From positions 1-9,799 of the forward strand of contig CANQZF010000049.1 of the NCBI GenBank assembly GCA_947628265.1: 9,799 nucleotides of DNA, written 5' to 3'. Origin of the DNA: an uncultured Oscillospiraceae bacterium. GTDB taxonomy: Bacteria > Bacillota > Clostridia > Oscillospirales > Oscillospiraceae. The translations under genes and the position numbers were made by a program. Shown one piece after another: positions 1 through 6,361 of the stretch (its first letter is position 1; every line of letters starts with the position of its first letter). The notes beneath the pieces are model-generated. The model was not told the DNA's origin and did no database searches. It saw only the letters and a list, made by a program, of their open reading frames with translations.

Positions 1-690
1 CACGATGCTGTCATAGCCCGCGCCCTCCCAGATGCCGCTGATCTGGTAGATGGTTCGGAAATACGCGGGGTTATTCAGAAGTCCGGCTTGGCCGACCTCC
101 CTTGAGATCACGCCAAGCTTCACCAGGGCCTGGCTGATGATACCCATGTTGGTGGTGGTACCGCCCTGCTTGACAAGCATCGTGACCAGGGACGTCATAA
201 TGACGGTGGACATGAACTTGGGCAGGTATGTAAGCACCTGGTAGACGCTCCTGGCTCCGTTGGACTTGATCTCATTGAAGAAGAGGGCCAGGATGATGGG
301 CATCGGGAAGCCGAAGCAAAGGCCGTAAAAGCTGGTGATGAAGGTGTTCCTCAGGGCCCGCCAGAAGTCCGTCGAGAGAGAGTCGCCCGTACTGAACAGC
401 AGTCTCTTGAAGTAGGAGAAGCCCGAGAAAAGCTGTTGGGAGACGTCGAGCTGTCCGTTGTCTACCTTGAAGCAGCTCAGAAGCTCATACATCGGGAAGT
501 ACCGCCAAAAGAGGAAGACCAGTAGCATGGGGACCAGCATCAGGTAGAGGCGCCAGTCCTTGGCGATCGACCGGACCACGTGGAGCCAGTAGTGCTTTTC
601 CACGTCGTCACGGACGACTTGTTCCGGATTTTCTCTGTATACGCCGTTTTCCTTGTCGTACACGAGGAAATCCGCTGCCCTAACTTTCAT
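1..690 (-). CDS. LplB-type carbohydrate ABC transporter permease (partial, 3' end missing)
   Basis: The first 230 codons of an inner-membrane permease of the CUT1/LplB type, which imports oligosaccharides together with a second permease, a lipoprotein binding protein and a shared ATPase. Read from the sequence: a cytoplasmic N-terminus of about 45 residues, a first membrane segment at about 48-62 (LYLMLVPMLLVFLFWRYFP), an external loop, then further membrane segments from about residue 115 and the family-typical YLPKFMSTVI and IYQISGIWEGAGYDSI stretches. The frame stays open to base 1, so the EAA loop that contacts the ATPase lies outside the window. The ATG at 688-690 has an ideal AGGAGG at 697-702, six bases away. 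That site lies inside the end of the upstream gene, and the two frames overlap by 11 bp, which suggests translational coupling. The N-terminal tail seems somewhat long for the family. Substrate is not visible from sequence; the divergent pectinesterase suggests pectin fragments. Confidence 0.9.
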   Translation of the reverse strand, partial: MKVRAADFLVYDKENGVYRENPEQVVRDDVEKHYWLHVVRSIAKDWRLYLMLVPMLLVFLFWRYFPMYELLSCFKVDNGQLDVSQQLFSGFSYFKRLLFSTGDSLSTDFWRALRNTFITSFYGLCFGFPMPIILALFFNEIKSNGARSVYQVLTYLPKFMSTVIMTSLVTMLVKQGGTTTNMGIISQALVKLGVISREVGQAGLLNNPAYFRTIYQISGIWEGAGYDSIV

Positions 691-1270
691 TTTTAACCTC
701 CTTTTTTTCCTTCTCCGAGTTAAGGCGAAGAAGGTAATGTTTTTGATCCTCGTAGACGCCATCCAGCCTTCTGACGATCCACGCGATCACCAGGGTAAAG
801 ACGTATGACAGGCTATCCTCCAGGAAAAAGCCAGTCACGCCCGCCGGCGACTCCCCCAGTAAAATCGCCGTAAGAGCTCTTCCGCCGTGCATCAGGAATT
901 GGACCAGGAACGGGAAAAGAAGACCGAGCCAGACGTTGGTCCTCACCCTCTCCTTCCCTGCCTTGAAGAGGAATACAAGGGAGAGCATGGAGAAGAGGTT
1001 TCCCACGCAGTATATAACGTACTGCTTCCCGGTGCCTCCGGAAAACAGGCAGAAGACAAGTCCCGCGAGCGCGGCGTGGATGCCGCCCCAGGCGCCCCAG
1101 CGCATGTAGACGATGGCGGTGAGGGCCGCCGCCAGGGAGACGGTGTAGAGCTCGTCGGGGAACCAGACCTTGATGGCCTTGATGATCAGGAACTCAAAAA
1201 AGCACATGAGCATGGCCCAAATCGTAAGGTCGATGGCCCTGTATTCCCCAAAAGACCTGCGTCTCTCCAT
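680..1270 (-). CDS. Small polytopic membrane protein, first gene of the ABC transporter operon
   Basis: I do not recognise this 196-residue protein with certainty. About six hydrophobic segments can be seen (roughly residues 14-34, 41-57, 60-77, 83-103, 112-137 and 152-167), followed by a charged tail rich in E, K and N. Size and topology resemble an ECF-type S component, but no family motif proves this. The ATG at 1270 was chosen over an upstream ATG at 1366 because GGAGGGCAAA precedes it at good distance and because the extra 32 residues would come from the leader that carries the inverted repeats. It overlaps the permease gene by 11 bp, so the two are almost surely co-transcribed. It may help assembly or substrate sensing of the transporter, which is inference from position. 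A function outside transport cannot be excluded. Confidence 0.8.
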   Translation of the reverse strand: MERRRSFGEYRAIDLTIWAMLMCFFEFLIIKAIKVWFPDELYTVSLAAALTAIVYMRWGAWGGIHAALAGLVFCLFSGGTGKQYVIYCVGNLFSMLSLVFLFKAGKERVRTNVWLGLLFPFLVQFLMHGGRALTAILLGESPAGVTGFFLEDSLSYVFTLVIAWIVRRLDGVYEDQKHYLLRLNSEKEKKEVKNES

Positions 1271-1287
1271 TTTGCCCTCCAAAAAAC

Positions 1288-1301
1288 GTGCGAAAACGCA
1301 C
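1288..1301 (-). terminator. Short hairpin plus T-run in transporter leader, possible attenuator
   Basis: On the minus strand GTGCG-TTTT-CGCAC is followed directly by GTTTTTTGG and then by the ribosome binding site of the membrane protein gene. A stem before a T-run is the layout of an intrinsic terminator, but five base pairs is short. It may act as an attenuator in the leader or merely mask the ribosome binding site. Tentative. Confidence 0.35.
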
Positions 1302-1310
1302 TGAAAACAA

Positions 1311-1343
1311 CCCGAAATCAGGGGAATTTTCCCGATTTCCGGG
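1311..1343. repeat. Nested inverted repeat upstream of the transporter operon
   Basis: Outer arms CCCGAAATC (1311-1319) and GATTTCCGGG (1334-1343) pair apart from one extra G. Between them GGGAA-TT-TTCCC forms an inner palindrome, so nearly the whole 33 bases can fold on themselves. It lies 10 bases from the second hairpin at 1288-1301 and 41 bases from the start codon at 1270. It could be a leader RNA structure or a DNA operator; the sequence alone does not decide. Confidence 0.5.
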
Positions 1344-1503
1344 CTGATCAAAAGCTTTATAAGCAAACGGCTTCGTCACTTTTTGTGCAAAGTATCCACA
1401 ATGGGAGCCTTATTTTGTCTATTATTATATATGATGGCGGTTTTTATGTATATGGACAAAACACGCAAATTTATATACAAAACAGATTTTTTGGCTTTTT
1501 TAT

Positions 1504-1533
1504 ATGTCACTCGGCGACGCAATAGTTTATAAT
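1504..1533 (+). promoter_or_regulatory. Probable sigma-A promoter of the pectinesterase gene
   Basis: A perfect TATAAT at 1528-1533 is preceded, after 18 bases, by ATGTCA (4 of 6 matches to TTGACA). The start codon lies about 28 bases downstream with AAAGGGGG between. The -35 is weak, in line with a promoter that may need an activator. Confidence 0.55.
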
Positions 1534-1561
1534 ATACCCAAATCAAAGGGGGAATGGGCCT

Positions 1562-2425
1562 GTGATTTTCGTGCAACACGGCGACGATCTTTCCGGTATT
1601 TTAACAAATTCCCCTGCGGGAGAGGAGATCGTCCTGCCCGAGGGGACCTTTCGGGTCAAATCTGAGGTCACCGTGCCGGGGATCACCCTCACCGGCGCGG
1701 GGATGGACAAAACCGTCATCGTCTGGGACGATTACGCCAAAAAGCCGGACGAGCTGGGCCGAGAGCTGGTGACCTTCCGGACCTGGACTCTGGCGGTGAC
1801 GGCGGACGGCGTCACCATGCGGGATCTATGTATCGCCAACGACGCCCTCCACCCGGAGGTCAAGGGCCAGGAGGTGGCGCTGACGGTGTACGCCGACGGC
1901 TTCACCATGGAGCGGTGCCGCCTCTCCTCCACCCAGGACACGCTGTTTTTAGGGCCCCTGCCCGACGACCTCATCGACCGGTACGAGGGGTTTTTGCCCG
2001 ACGAGCTGCGGCTCCACAAGCCGTGCCGCCAGGTCTTCCGGGACTGCCTCATCGAGGGGACGGTGGACTTCATCTTCGGCTGCGGCGAGACGCTTTTTGA
2101 AAACTGCGAGCTTCGCTCCCTGGTGGACGCACGGGGCCACGGCTTTGTGGCCGCGCCCTCCCACGAGCTCAGGCAGGAGCGGGGCTTTGTCTTCAAAAAT
2201 TGCCGCTTCACTTATGAGGACGGCGTGGAAAATGGCAGCATCTACCTGGCGCGCCCCTGGCGGGACTACGGGCTTTGCGAATTTGTTGACTGCGTTTACG
2301 GGCCCCACATCTCCCCGCTGGGGTTCGACAAGTGGAACGACACCCAGCGTGACAGGACCGCCCGGTTTTACGAGTCCCCTGCCGTCCCCGGGAGAGTCCC
2401 CTGGGTACGCGAAATTTCCACTTGA
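1562..2425 (+). CDS. Pectinesterase (CE8 family), probably cytoplasmic
   Basis: A 287-residue carbohydrate esterase of family 8 that removes methyl groups from galacturonate chains, giving methanol and free acid. The right-handed beta-helix fold is expected. Seen in sequence: STQDTLFLG with Q125 and the catalytic acid D126, GTVDFIFG at 166-173 with the nucleophile D169, the substrate-binding arginine R231 in ARPWR, and a C-terminal HISPLGFDKWN stretch typical of the family. No signal peptide is present, so it should act inside the cell on imported oligomers rather than on polymeric pectin. Start is GTG at 1562, nine bases after AAAGGGGG; its own promoter is at 1504-1533. It is divergent from an LplB-type transporter, which supports a pectin-oligomer role. 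It ends 61 bases before the hydrogenase gene with no terminator, so readthrough is possible. Confidence 0.92.
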   Translation: MIFVQHGDDLSGILTNSPAGEEIVLPEGTFRVKSEVTVPGITLTGAGMDKTVIVWDDYAKKPDELGRELVTFRTWTLAVTADGVTMRDLCIANDALHPEVKGQEVALTVYADGFTMERCRLSSTQDTLFLGPLPDDLIDRYEGFLPDELRLHKPCRQVFRDCLIEGTVDFIFGCGETLFENCELRSLVDARGHGFVAAPSHELRQERGFVFKNCRFTYEDGVENGSIYLARPWRDYGLCEFVDCVYGPHISPLGFDKWNDTQRDRTARFYESPAVPGRVPWVREIST

Positions 2426-2451
2426 AGTTTTCGCTCATTCCGCGTTACAAT
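2422..2451 (+). promoter_or_regulatory. Candidate promoter of the hydrogenase gene
   Basis: TTGAAG at 2422-2427 (4 of 6) and TACAAT at 2446-2451 (5 of 6) are 18 bases apart. A second, perfect TATAAT lies at 2457-2462 but lacks a matching -35. The 61-base gap is AT-rich and ends in AAGGAGG seven or so bases before the ATG at 2487. Which -10 is used is undecided. Confidence 0.5.
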
Positions 2452-2486
2452 AACATTATAATTATATATTATTAAGGAGGCGCCCT

Positions 2487-4001
2487 ATGAGAGGTTTGGA
2501 GTCCAACAAGACAAAGATCAGGCACAAGATATTCACGGAGATCGCCCGCGTGGCCTATGAGGGCGGCGACATCGCCCGCGAGATCGTCCGCCTCCCCTAC
2601 AAGATCATCCCCGGCGAGGTGGCTACATACCGGGACAGCATCTTCCTGGAGCGCGCCATCGTTGGCGAGCGGCTCAGGCTGGCCATGGGCCTTCCCATTC
2701 GGAACGTGGCCGAGCAGGTGGAGCTCAGCGAAGGCGTCTCCGACAGCGCCATCGCGGAGAAGTATTACACCCCTCCCCTGGTCAACGTCATCAAATTCGC
2801 CTGTAACAAGTGCCCGGAGAAGCTGGTGACGGTGACCAACGCCTGTCAGGGCTGCTTTGAGCACCCGTGTTTGGAGGTCTGCCCCAAAAACGCCATCTCC
2901 ATGGTGAACGGCAAGAGCGTCATCGACGAGCGCCTGTGCGTCAAGTGCGGGCGGTGCGTGGACGCCTGCTCCTACCACGCCATCATCAAGCAGGAGCGGC
3001 CCTGCGCCGCCGCGTGCGGCATGGGCGCCATCAAGACCGACTCCTACGGCCGGGCGGAGATCGACCAGACCAAGTGCGTCTCCTGCGGCCAGTGCCTGGT
3101 GAACTGCCCCTTCGCCGCCATCGCGGACAAGGGCCAGATCTACCAGACCATCATGGCCATCAAGTCCGACGTGCCCGTCTACGCCGCCGTGGCCCCCGCC
3201 TTCTGCGGGCAGTTCGGGCCCCACATGACCTACGACAAGATGCGCCCCGCCTTCAAGGCGTTGGGGTTCGCGGACCTTGTGGAGGTCTCCATCGGCGCGG
3301 ACATCTGCACCCTCCAGGAGGCCCAGGACTTCTTGAAGGAGGTCCCGGAGGAGCGGCCCTTCATGGCCACCTCCTGCTGCCCCGCCTGGACCATGATGGC
3401 CAAGAAGCTCTTCCCCACCATCGCGGACAACATCTCCATGGCCCTGACGCCCATGGTGCTCACCGGGCGCATGATCAAAAAGGACCACCCGGGGTGCAAG
3501 GTCTGCTTCATCGGCCCCTGCGCCGCCAAGAAGCTGGAGGCCAGCCGGAAGGAAATACGCTCCGACGTGGACTTCGTCCTCACCTTTGAGGAGGTGCTGG
3601 GGATGTTCGACGCCAGGGAGATCGACCCGGCGGAGCTGGAGAGCGATCCCCTCACCGAGGCCACCGCCGACGGGCGGGGCTTTGCCGTGGCGGGTGGCGT
3701 GGCCCAGGCCGTGGTCAACGCCGCCAAGCGCCTTGCCCCCGATAGGGAGATCAAGGTCGCCAGCGCCAATGGCCTTGCTGAGTGCAAGAAGATGCTGACC
3801 CTGGCCAAGGCCGGGAAATATAACGGCTATCTTTTGGAGGGCATGGGCTGTCCCGGCGGCTGCGTGGCGGGCGCCGGCACCGTCGCCCCCGTCCAGTTCT
3901 CCACCGCCGAGGTCAAAAAGGCCATGGCCGACACCCCCAATAAGTGCATTTTAGAGAGCAAGTACCTCCACTACCTGCCGCTTATCGAGGAGAGAGAGTA
4001 A
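2487..4001 (+). CDS. [FeFe] hydrogenase, group B-like, monomeric
   Basis: A 504-residue iron-sulfur protein with a C-terminal H-cluster domain, expected to interconvert protons and H2 using ferredoxin-type electrons, in the cytoplasm. All three H-cluster signatures are present: TSCCPAW at 295-301 (C297 proton-relay cysteine, C298 ligand), GPCAAKK at 343-349 (C345) and GMGCPGGC at 452-459 (C455, C459). Ahead lie many cluster cysteines: C106/109, C120/123/128/132, C151/154/157/161, C173/177 and C197/200/203/207. The N-terminal 100 residues lack the plant-ferredoxin and His-ligand domains of the classical Clostridium enzyme, and GPC replaces the classical MPC; both fit group B. The start is ATG at 2487 behind AAGGAGG. 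No partner subunit and no HydE, HydF or HydG maturase is in the window, so maturases must be elsewhere. A sensory role is possible. Confidence 0.9.
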   Translation: MRGLESNKTKIRHKIFTEIARVAYEGGDIAREIVRLPYKIIPGEVATYRDSIFLERAIVGERLRLAMGLPIRNVAEQVELSEGVSDSAIAEKYYTPPLVNVIKFACNKCPEKLVTVTNACQGCFEHPCLEVCPKNAISMVNGKSVIDERLCVKCGRCVDACSYHAIIKQERPCAAACGMGAIKTDSYGRAEIDQTKCVSCGQCLVNCPFAAIADKGQIYQTIMAIKSDVPVYAAVAPAFCGQFGPHMTYDKMRPAFKALGFADLVEVSIGADICTLQEAQDFLKEVPEERPFMATSCCPAWTMMAKKLFPTIADNISMALTPMVLTGRMIKKDHPGCKVCFIGPCAAKKLEASRKEIRSDVDFVLTFEEVLGMFDAREIDPAELESDPLTEATADGRGFAVAGGVAQAVVNAAKRLAPDREIKVASANGLAECKKMLTLAKAGKYNGYLLEGMGCPGGCVAGAGTVAPVQFSTAEVKKAMADTPNKCILESKYLHYLPLIEERE

Positions 4002-4010
4002 AAAGCACAC

Positions 4011-4046
4011 AAAAAACCGGCGCCATCAGCGGCGCCGGTTTTTTTA
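4011..4046. terminator. Strong bidirectional intrinsic terminator
   Basis: ACCGGCGCC (4016-4024), loop ATCAGC, GGCGCCGGT (4031-4039), with six A before and seven T after. The nine-pair GC-rich stem with A and T tracts should stop transcripts of the hydrogenase gene (plus strand) and of the converging phospholipase-like gene (minus strand), whose stop codon overlaps the tail of the T-run. Confidence 0.93.
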
Positions 4047-4847
4047 TACTCTCTCGGAGAGGAAATTGAGCTCCAGGTGTTTGTCGGGCTCCGTTTTTCC
4101 CTGGGTGACCTGGTCGAAGTCCGTTATGAGCTTGATGGCCAGGGGGAGGGCGAGCTTGTAAAGCTGGGCGAGGCGGCGGGTGCTTTCGGCGCAGACGGGG
4201 TTGGGGTCCAGGCTCATGACGAGGCCGGAGAGGTCCTTATAGTGGCCGGTGGCCCGGAAAGCCGCGAGGATGGCACGGCGCTTTATGGGCTCCGGGGCCA
4301 GGAGCGTGTGGAGGCAGAAGGGCATATTTTTCAAGGTCCGCATGACGTCCCGCAGCTCGAGCCCCGGGTAAAAGGCGGCGATGACGGCGCAGTTGCGGCG
4401 GGTGGGGGCGATGTGGGCGGCGGTGTCGTGGCGCAGGGGGTCGTACCCGTCCGCCACCGTCAGGGCCCGGTCAAACTCCATCTCGATCTCGTTGTGGCTG
4501 ACGCCCTTTTTCGCCGCGAAATCGTTGACGTAGCCGTGACACAGGCAGTCCAGGGCGAAGTGGCAGAGATACCCGTAGAGGTAGGAGGCGTACATGGCGC
4601 TCTCCGGGTGAGTTTTCAGGACCTCGGCGGCGTCGGAGAAGACCTCCAGCCCGCTTTTGCGGTGCAGACCTTGGCCCAGCCTCGTCACCCGGTCCGGGAT
4701 AAGCGGGCTGTGGTAAAAAAGGATGTCCGGCCCGTGAAGGCCCATATCGAAAAGCTCCTTGAAGGGCAAAATCTTCTCCCGTTCCCGCCTCCCCAGCTCC
4801 GGCAGGACCTCCTGGCCAAATCTATAGTGCGCGTAAGCGCAGGGCAT
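4044..4847 (-). CDS. Zinc-dependent phospholipase C family protein
   Basis: A 267-residue protein with the look of the Zn_dep_PLPC family, whose studied members hydrolyse phospholipid head groups using three zinc ions. Visible features: the N-terminal AYAHYRFG with H7, GLHGPD with H38 and D41, H62, CHFALDCLCHG with H96, D100 and H104, and HNEIEMEFD at 118-126. These His and Asp positions are plausible zinc ligands. There is no signal peptide, unlike secreted toxins, so the protein is probably cytoplasmic and its true substrate is unknown. The ATG at 4847 follows GGGGGTGAGG. It is the last gene of a minus-strand run, 60 bases after the lipid kinase, and shares the terminator at 4011-4046. Catalytic activity is inferred from family only. 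Confidence 0.82.
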   Translation of the reverse strand: MPCAYAHYRFGQEVLPELGRREREKILPFKELFDMGLHGPDILFYHSPLIPDRVTRLGQGLHRKSGLEVFSDAAEVLKTHPESAMYASYLYGYLCHFALDCLCHGYVNDFAAKKGVSHNEIEMEFDRALTVADGYDPLRHDTAAHIAPTRRNCAVIAAFYPGLELRDVMRTLKNMPFCLHTLLAPEPIKRRAILAAFRATGHYKDLSGLVMSLDPNPVCAESTRRLAQLYKLALPLAIKLITDFDQVTQGKTEPDKHLELNFLSERV

Positions 4848-4907
4848 AGCCTCACCCCCGATATGACAAATATATCCGTCGATTTAATCGTACAGTCTCG
4901 TATAAAA

Positions 4908-5792
4908 TTATAATTTCATGAGAAGGCTCACGGCGTGGGGGAGGACGCGGATGTCCGCGACGCCCTCCCAGTCGGCGCGCTCGCCGTCCAGGGTCCAGGG
5001 CTGGTCGTCGGTGGAGGTGATGCGCACCGAGGGGACGGAGACGAAGGTCATGCCCTCCGCCGTCAGGTCCGCCGTCCGCAGGGCCTTTATATAGTTGTGG
5101 AGCTGCAGGGGCGTCTTCTCCTTCTCCACTAAAAGCACCTCAAATTTCCCGTCGCTCAGGTCCACCAGGTCCTCGCCCAGGGAGACGACGCCCCCCAGCT
5201 TCCGGGAGTTGCTGACCACGCACGCCAGGTACTCCCCCTCGTAGACCTCCTCCCCCGCCTCGACGCGCAGGGGGACGGGGTGGACGGTGGGGACCTCCTT
5301 TATGCCCTCCAGCACGTAGGCCAGAAAGCCTAGGGTGTTTTTCATGTCCTGGGGCGTCTCGTAGCAGGTGCGGGAGAAGATGCCCAGAAGCCCCACGTCC
5401 AGAAAATACCGGCCGTTGAAGCTCCCCACGTCGATGGGCCGGGGCGCGCCGGCGAGGATGCCGTCCAACGCCGCGTCCAGGTCCGAGGGGATGCCCAAAG
5501 ACCCGGCAAAGTCGTTGGTGGAGCCTAAGGGGATATAGCCGATGGGCATTTGGACACCGTTTTTCAAAACGCCGGAGATGACCTCGTTGAGGGTCCCGTC
5601 GCCGCCGGTGCAGACGAGAAGGTCGTACTCCCCTCCCTTGGCGGCAAGCTCCGTGGCGTGGCCCCGGTATTTCGTCAGGGTAACTGTAGTTTCATATCCG
5701 GCGGCGTCCAGGCGCTCCACGATGTGGAAGAGGTCCGTCTGGATCCGCTGCTTGCCGGATTTGGGGTTGGCGATCAAAAGCGCCTTTTTCAT
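4908..5792 (-). CDS. Diacylglycerol/lipid kinase, YegS/BmrU-like
   Basis: A 294-residue ATP-dependent lipid kinase, which phosphorylates diacylglycerol or a related lipid at the inner membrane face. Seen: the N-terminal nucleotide-fold start KKALLIANPKSGK, the diagnostic GGDGT at 63-67, GSTNDFA at 90-96, and a C-terminal beta-rich half with the usual DGE motif (LDGERADW). Length is normal for the family. The ATG at 5792 was chosen over an in-frame start at 5897 because GGAGGA sits at 5799-5804 and because the longer reading would add 35 residues wholly inside the upstream gene. The stop of the upstream GNAT gene overlaps this start as ATGA, pointing to translational coupling. Exact lipid substrate is unknown. 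Confidence 0.93.
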   Translation of the reverse strand: MKKALLIANPKSGKQRIQTDLFHIVERLDAAGYETTVTLTKYRGHATELAAKGGEYDLLVCTGGDGTLNEVISGVLKNGVQMPIGYIPLGSTNDFAGSLGIPSDLDAALDGILAGAPRPIDVGSFNGRYFLDVGLLGIFSRTCYETPQDMKNTLGFLAYVLEGIKEVPTVHPVPLRVEAGEEVYEGEYLACVVSNSRKLGGVVSLGEDLVDLSDGKFEVLLVEKEKTPLQLHNYIKALRTADLTAEGMTFVSVPSVRITSTDDQPWTLDGERADWEGVADIRVLPHAVSLLMKL

Positions 5793-6259
5793 AACAATTC
5801 CTCCATCCCGTACTTGTAGGGCACGAGCCCCATTTTTTCGTAAAACGCCCTGGCCCCGGGGTTGCACTCCCAGACGTTCAGCGTCACGTTGTGGCATCCG
5901 ATCTCCCTGGCGTACGCCCGGACGCGCTCATAGACGGCCCTGCCCACGCCCCTCCCGCGGGCGCGCTCAAAGACGCAGATGTCGTCCACGTACAGCGTCC
6001 GGATGGGCGTCATCACGTTGTCCCCGGTGTGGTCCTGGAGGACGCAAAAGGCGTAGCCCAGCACGCCCTCCGCCTCATCGTCGTAGACGAATATGGGGCG
6101 GGTCCCGTCGGCCAGGATCTCCTCAAGCTGCGCGTCATTGTATTTCCGCCCGCCGTTTTTAAATAGGTCGGGCCTACCCTTATGGTGGACAAGCTCCACC
6201 TCCTCCAGGAGCCTTCCGATCACGGGGATGTCCCGCCTCTCCGCCAGTCTTACGGTCAT
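5789..6259 (-). CDS. GNAT family N-acetyltransferase
   Basis: A 156-residue single-domain acetyltransferase that moves an acetyl group from acetyl-CoA to an amine. The acetyl-CoA pyrophosphate loop is seen as RGRGVGRAV at 101-109, after the beta-4 strand IRTLYVDDICV; a late NVWECNPGARAFYEKMGLVPY at 128-148 is the usual beta-5/alpha-4 region with the Asn and Tyr of the family. The ATG at 6259 was chosen because GGAGGCG lies just upstream; the in-frame extension to 6319 would run through the promoter. It is first in a run with the lipid kinase (ATGA overlap) and phospholipase-like gene. The acceptor is unknown and may be a small molecule or a protein. Confidence 0.92.
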   Translation of the reverse strand: MTVRLAERRDIPVIGRLLEEVELVHHKGRPDLFKNGGRKYNDAQLEEILADGTRPIFVYDDEAEGVLGYAFCVLQDHTGDNVMTPIRTLYVDDICVFERARGRGVGRAVYERVRAYAREIGCHNVTLNVWECNPGARAFYEKMGLVPYKYGMEELL

Positions 6260-6290
6260 TTCGCGCCTCCGAAATCGATTTGTGTTTTGT

Positions 6291-6319
6291 ATTGTACCAC
6301 CTTTGGGCAAAAAAGGCAA
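6291..6319 (-). promoter_or_regulatory. Probable promoter of the GNAT-lipid kinase operon
   Basis: On the minus strand TTGCCT (6314-6319, 4 of 6) and TACAAT (6291-6296, 5 of 6) are exactly 17 bases apart. The start codon at 6259 is 31 bases downstream of the -10. The -35 lies only five bases beyond the hairpin that ends the preceding operon. Confidence 0.7.
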
Positions 6320-6324
6320 TAGGT

Positions 6325-6356
6325 ATCCCCCGGAGCAGTGAAAAGCTCCGGGGGAT
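6325..6356 (-). terminator. Hairpin after the sigma factor operon
   Basis: ATCCCCCGGAGC (6325-6336), an eight-base loop, then GCTCCGGGGGAT (6345-6356): a perfect 12-pair stem starting five bases after the stop codon of the membrane protein gene. The nearest T-run on the minus strand (6309-6314) is about 10 bases past the stem, so this may be an imperfect intrinsic terminator or a 3'-end stabiliser. Confidence 0.75.
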
Positions 6357-6361
6357 TTATG

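Larger units (their letters stand above)
1271..1561. promoter_or_regulatory. Divergent control region between transporter operon and pectinesterase
   Basis: About 290 bases without a convincing gene. The part next to the transporter (1288-1343) holds two inverted repeats; the part at about 1400-1540 is markedly AT-rich, unlike the GC-rich genes on both sides. A TTGTG-N9-CACAA inverted repeat at 1383-1401 is a possible but weak operator. A promoter for the pectinesterase is visible at 1504-1533. The transporter promoter must read leftward from this stretch; a TATAAT-like element lies on the minus strand near 1427-1436, but I could not pair it with a good -35. Divergent genes sharing such a region are often controlled by one regulator, though none is encoded here. 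Confidence 0.6.

Noticed and set aside
1383..1401. TTGTG-N9-CACAA inverted repeat as a regulator operator
   Set aside because: Five-base arms are easily found by chance in AT-rich DNA and no regulator gene is in the window, so it is mentioned but not listed as a site.
887..1525. Plus-strand frame of 212 codons opposite the small membrane protein
   Set aside because: Highly charged, no ribosome binding site, and it crosses the AT-rich control region without a change in reading quality; the minus-strand gene is better supported.
2472..3488. Long minus-strand open frame of 338 codons opposite the hydrogenase
   Set aside because: Composition is low-complexity (G, H, A, D, L), no motif is recognisable, and the opposite strand carries all H-cluster motifs.
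4880..4890. Small palindrome CGATT-T-AATCG between lipid kinase and phospholipase-like genes
   Set aside because: Too short to support an operator or terminator call, and no matching second copy was seen.
4077..4913. Long plus-strand open frame of 278 codons opposite the phospholipase-like gene
   Set aside because: It is rich in G, V, D and E in the manner of a GC-rich antisense frame, has no ribosome binding site or family motif, and lies wholly opposite a gene with clear family motifs.
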